5,204 bases of DNA from Desulfotomaculum sp. (GTDB lineage: Bacteria; Bacillota; Desulfotomaculia; Desulfotomaculales; Nap2-2B), in the NCBI GenBank assembly GCA_003445555.1, contig DMDI01000253.1, positions 1 through 5,204 of the forward strand, written 5' to 3'. A program made the translations under genes and the position numbers. Shown here one piece after another: positions 4,673-5,204 of this stretch (the first letter of the stretch is position 1; each line of letters begins with the position of its first letter). Under the pieces are notes generated by a model. It had not been told where the DNA came from, ran no database searches, and saw only the letters and a list, made by a program, of their open reading frames with translations.

Positions 4673-5167
4673 ATGATTTTAAATTATGTGAGAAACAAAC
4701 ATGTTTATACTACGGAGCCAGAAAATAATCTCCTTTTGGTCTGTGCCACCAGTGAAGAAACCTTCTTTTCCGCCCGGGTAGAGGTTACAGTAAAACTTCC
4801 TGACCTGGAGGTAGTTGAAATTCTGGGCAAAATAAAACGAAGCCCTTTTACCCGGTGTCAGGAAGCGGTCTCAGCACTTCCCCAGACTTTGGGCTTGCGT
4901 ATTGGTCCAGGCATTATTAAACTGGTGCATAATTTAGTTGGGGGGACAAAAGGCTGTCCGCAACTGGCAAATTTAGTTTTAGAATGCACTGACGCCGTAA
5001 TTCTCCACTTTACCACCGAACCATTAAAGGAAATCCTGAAAAAGGAAGGGGAAGAACAAATAGTAGCCTATCAGGAGTTTTTGCGGAAAAACCCCCGGCT
5101 TTTTAACAGTTGCGTAGCCTTTGCCCCAGACAGCCCTTTAACCAAAGGAATTAAAGAAGGATTATAA
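4673..5167 (+). CDS. DUF2889-family protein of unknown function
   Basis: A 164-residue soluble protein. Seen: a beta-rich N-terminal part with VRNKHVY (6-12) and SARVEVTVKLPDLEVVEI (33-50); KRSPFTRCQEA (55-65); LGLRIGPGIIKLV (73-85); and the most diagnostic segment GGTKGCPQLANLVLECTDAVI (90-110), which matches the Gly-Cys-x-x-Leu core near the end of DUF2889 proteins (Cys95). Cys24, Cys62, Cys95, Cys105 and Cys147 are the cysteines present. No catalytic chemistry is known for the family to my knowledge. The gene is transcribed divergently from the NifX/MinD operon behind a promoter and operator almost identical to that operon's, which suggests shared control and possibly a shared process. An alternative TTG start at 4661 would add four residues but has no properly spaced ribosome site. 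The family call rests on remembered motif similarity rather than a search. Confidence 0.75.
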   Translation: MILNYVRNKHVYTTEPENNLLLVCATSEETFFSARVEVTVKLPDLEVVEILGKIKRSPFTRCQEAVSALPQTLGLRIGPGIIKLVHNLVGGTKGCPQLANLVLECTDAVILHFTTEPLKEILKKEGEEQIVAYQEFLRKNPRLFNSCVAFAPDSPLTKGIKEGL

Positions 5168-5193
5168 GTCAAATTTTTGGCGAGGAAAGTTAA

Positions 5194-5204
5194 ATGTTAA
5201 AATT
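5194..5204 (+). CDS. Start of a further gene, cut by the window end
   Basis: ATG at 5194-5196 lies eight bases after GAGG (5182-5185, within GAGGAAAG), 26 bases downstream of the DUF2889 stop codon. Only M-L-K and two bases of the next codon are visible, so nothing can be said about the product. Spacing and ribosome site suggest it is co-transcribed with the DUF2889 gene. Confidence 0.45.

Overview
The window looks like chromosomal DNA from an anaerobic Firmicute of the class Clostridia. The evidence is indirect: textbook sigma-A promoters, strong AGGAGG-type ribosome binding sites, moderate GC with very AT-rich intergenic DNA, and a gene set known mainly from strict anaerobes. I cannot name genus or species.

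Layout: (1) Positions 3-89 hold the last 28 codons of an unrecognised plus-strand gene that runs into the window from the left. (2) Positions 167-4429 hold a minus-strand operon of seven genes. In transcription order they are: a DUF5320-type Gly/Arg/Tyr-rich protein with a coiled-coil tail (4429-4034); a small Arg/Gly-rich zinc-ribbon protein (3957-3730); two NifX/NifB-type (Nitro_FeMo-Co fold) proteins (3716-3339 and 3286-2906), the second with a His/Cys-rich tail; two tandem MinD-type ATPases with an inserted 2[4Fe-4S] ferredoxin domain (2899-1955 and 1932-1072); and an Mrp/NBP35-type ATPase (1045-167). Apart from a 76-base and a 52-base gap, spacings are 6-26 bases. (3) Positions 4430-4672 are an AT-rich divergent regulatory region. 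(4) Positions 4673-5167 hold a plus-strand DUF2889-family gene, and a further gene appears to start at 5194 just before the window ends.

How the genes fit together: the combination of an Mrp-type ATPase, two ferredoxin-containing MinD-type ATPases and NifX-like proteins resembles the orange protein (ORP) complex genes of Desulfovibrio, where the NifX-like ORP carries a Mo-Cu-S cluster. No nitrogenase or NifB radical-SAM gene is present here, so I infer that the operon builds or carries a metal-sulfur cluster unrelated to nitrogen fixation. The metal and purpose are unknown.

The most striking non-coding structure is the divergent control region. Each direction has a perfect TTGACA-16 bp-TATAAT promoter. 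The two promoters share 26 of 30 bases, and each -35 is one arm of a TTGAC-N4-GTCAA-type palindrome (perfect on the DUF2889 side, two mismatches on the operon side). This suggests one regulator controls both directions and ties the DUF2889 gene to the metal-cluster operon. Between the promoters lie helically phased TTTTTAAA tracts.
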